A stretch of 64,000 bases of DNA from Alphaproteobacteria bacterium (lineage in GTDB: Bacteria > Pseudomonadota > Alphaproteobacteria > Caulobacterales > Maricaulaceae), in NCBI GenBank assembly GCA_024278855.1, contig JAJRSJ010000013.1:1-64000 (forward strand). The letters run 5' to 3'. Positions 63,495 to 64,000 of this stretch are shown here, one piece after another. The position numbers and the translations under genes were made by a program. The notes under the pieces are model-generated. The model ran no database searches and was not told the origin of the DNA. It was given only the letters and a program-made list of their open reading frames with translations. Every line of letters starts with the position of its first letter. Position 1 is the first letter of the stretch.

Positions 63495-64000
63495 TCCGGT
63501 GTGGGTCCTAACTTTAGCCGTAGGTATGGCGTGTATATTAACGTTCGGCGCGCCCGCATGGGCCCAGATCAACATAGACGACCTTAATCCAGTCAACACA
63601 TATGACGCAGGAGTTTTACAACCTGGCGCAGACAGGTTAGGCAAAAATTTGTGGCAAGGCACGACAGCGGCGCGCGCTACAGAAATTATAAACACAACAG
63701 ACACAAGCGCAAATGGCACGGCACGGCATTTAATCCGAATAATTTTGTTGTCCGGCGGCGCCCCGCCAAAATCTGGCGACACTGCTGAACGCGAAGCTTA
63801 TATGCAAGCGCGGTTGGCGGCAGTGCTTAGGCTTGGTCATTTAGACGCATCTGATCAATTGGTCAGCCGCTTAGACTTGAGCAAAAGCGATTCCGTATTT
63901 TCCAAAATATTTGCGGAACGCGCCTTACTGGGCGGCGATATCCAGACGGCTTGCGAGATAAGCGACACCCATATATTAGCACGAAAAGCACCCTATTGGG
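63484..64000 (+). CDS. Secreted protein of unknown function, 3' end outside window
   Basis: The frame is open to the window edge. TTG 63484 gives the best signal peptide (RNNPVWVLTLAVGMACILTFGAPAWAQ with a basic start) and overlaps the previous gene by 11 bp; GTG 63499 and ATG 63526 are alternatives. The mature start INIDDLNPVNTYDAGVL and the helical part (AYMQARLAAVLRLGHLDASDQLVSRLDL) match no family I can name. The helix pattern and a later cysteine (DIQTACEIS) suggest a periplasmic alpha-solenoid, which is tentative. Confidence 0.65.
   Translation, partial: MRNNPVWVLTLAVGMACILTFGAPAWAQINIDDLNPVNTYDAGVLQPGADRLGKNLWQGTTAARATEIINTTDTSANGTARHLIRIILLSGGAPPKSGDTAEREAYMQARLAAVLRLGHLDASDQLVSRLDLSKSDSVFSKIFAERALLGGDIQTACEISDTHILARKAPYW

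Overview
The window reads as chromosomal DNA of a heterotrophic Alphaproteobacterium with roughly balanced GC. The order aroK-aroB-CorC-type protein / bolA / J-domain protein-cobS-cobT, the lspA-DUF3035 pair, the lptC-lptA-lptB block and a SAM/FAD-fused MnmC all fit that class. TonB-dependent uptake, S9 peptidases, a trimeric adhesin and a GH5 lipoprotein would suit a marine, surface-associated Hyphomonadales/Maricaulales-like bacterium; that finer placement is inference.

Layout. 1-3036: 3' part of a trimeric autotransporter adhesin made of repeated head and stalk modules. 3037-4730: decayed zone with a possible IS110 remnant, tRNA-Leu(GAG) and a leucine-rich-repeat gene broken by two in-frame TAA codons. 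4772-11391: lipB, three DUF805 membrane proteins, a GH5 lipoprotein, mnmC and an SDR whose 3' end has been tandemly copied. 11471-16785: DsbD/ScsB-like reductase, hydrolase, glycosyltransferase, infC (apparent AUA start and a 3' frameshift), a CAU tRNA and a possible 49-residue ORF. 16789-23756: CelD-like acetyltransferase, an Lrp-type regulator and the divergent branched-chain 2-oxoacid dehydrogenase operon, interrupted by a REP-like insert. 23784-29908: M50 protease, LPS transport genes with two lptA-like genes, RNase D and lepA. 29923-39463: two S9 peptidases around a large TonB-dependent receptor and a family 2 glycosyltransferase. 39536-45857: mutL, DUF3035 lipoprotein, lspA, ileS. 45994-50528: class V aminotransferase, two PAN-domain secreted proteins, a phzF pseudogene. 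50553-56229: hybrid histidine kinase, a tiny double-glycine peptide gene, a C39-peptidase ABC exporter and a miniature adaptor-like protein. 56320-64000: cobT, cobS, J-domain protein, bolA, CorC-type protein, aroB, aroK, a small membrane protein and the start of a secreted protein.

The most unusual locus is 50553-56229. A gene for only 22 residues (53756-53688, minus strand) encodes a near-perfect double-glycine leader of 15 residues followed by a core of just 7. It has a strong Shine-Dalgarno, a plausible -10 box and its own intrinsic terminator. It lies between an exporter that should cleave such leaders and a hybrid kinase whose N-terminal region looks like periplasmic TPR repeats. The exporter is preceded by, and translationally coupled to, an 83-residue protein that looks like an HlyD adaptor lacking its whole periplasmic body. 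Together they suggest a minimal peptide export and sensing circuit; that function is inference.

Several genes show decay. The two broken genes, LRR and phzF, contain three premature TAA codons where CAA (Gln) would fit, and phzF and infC each look one base short. Raw reads would be needed to separate true mutations from assembly errors.
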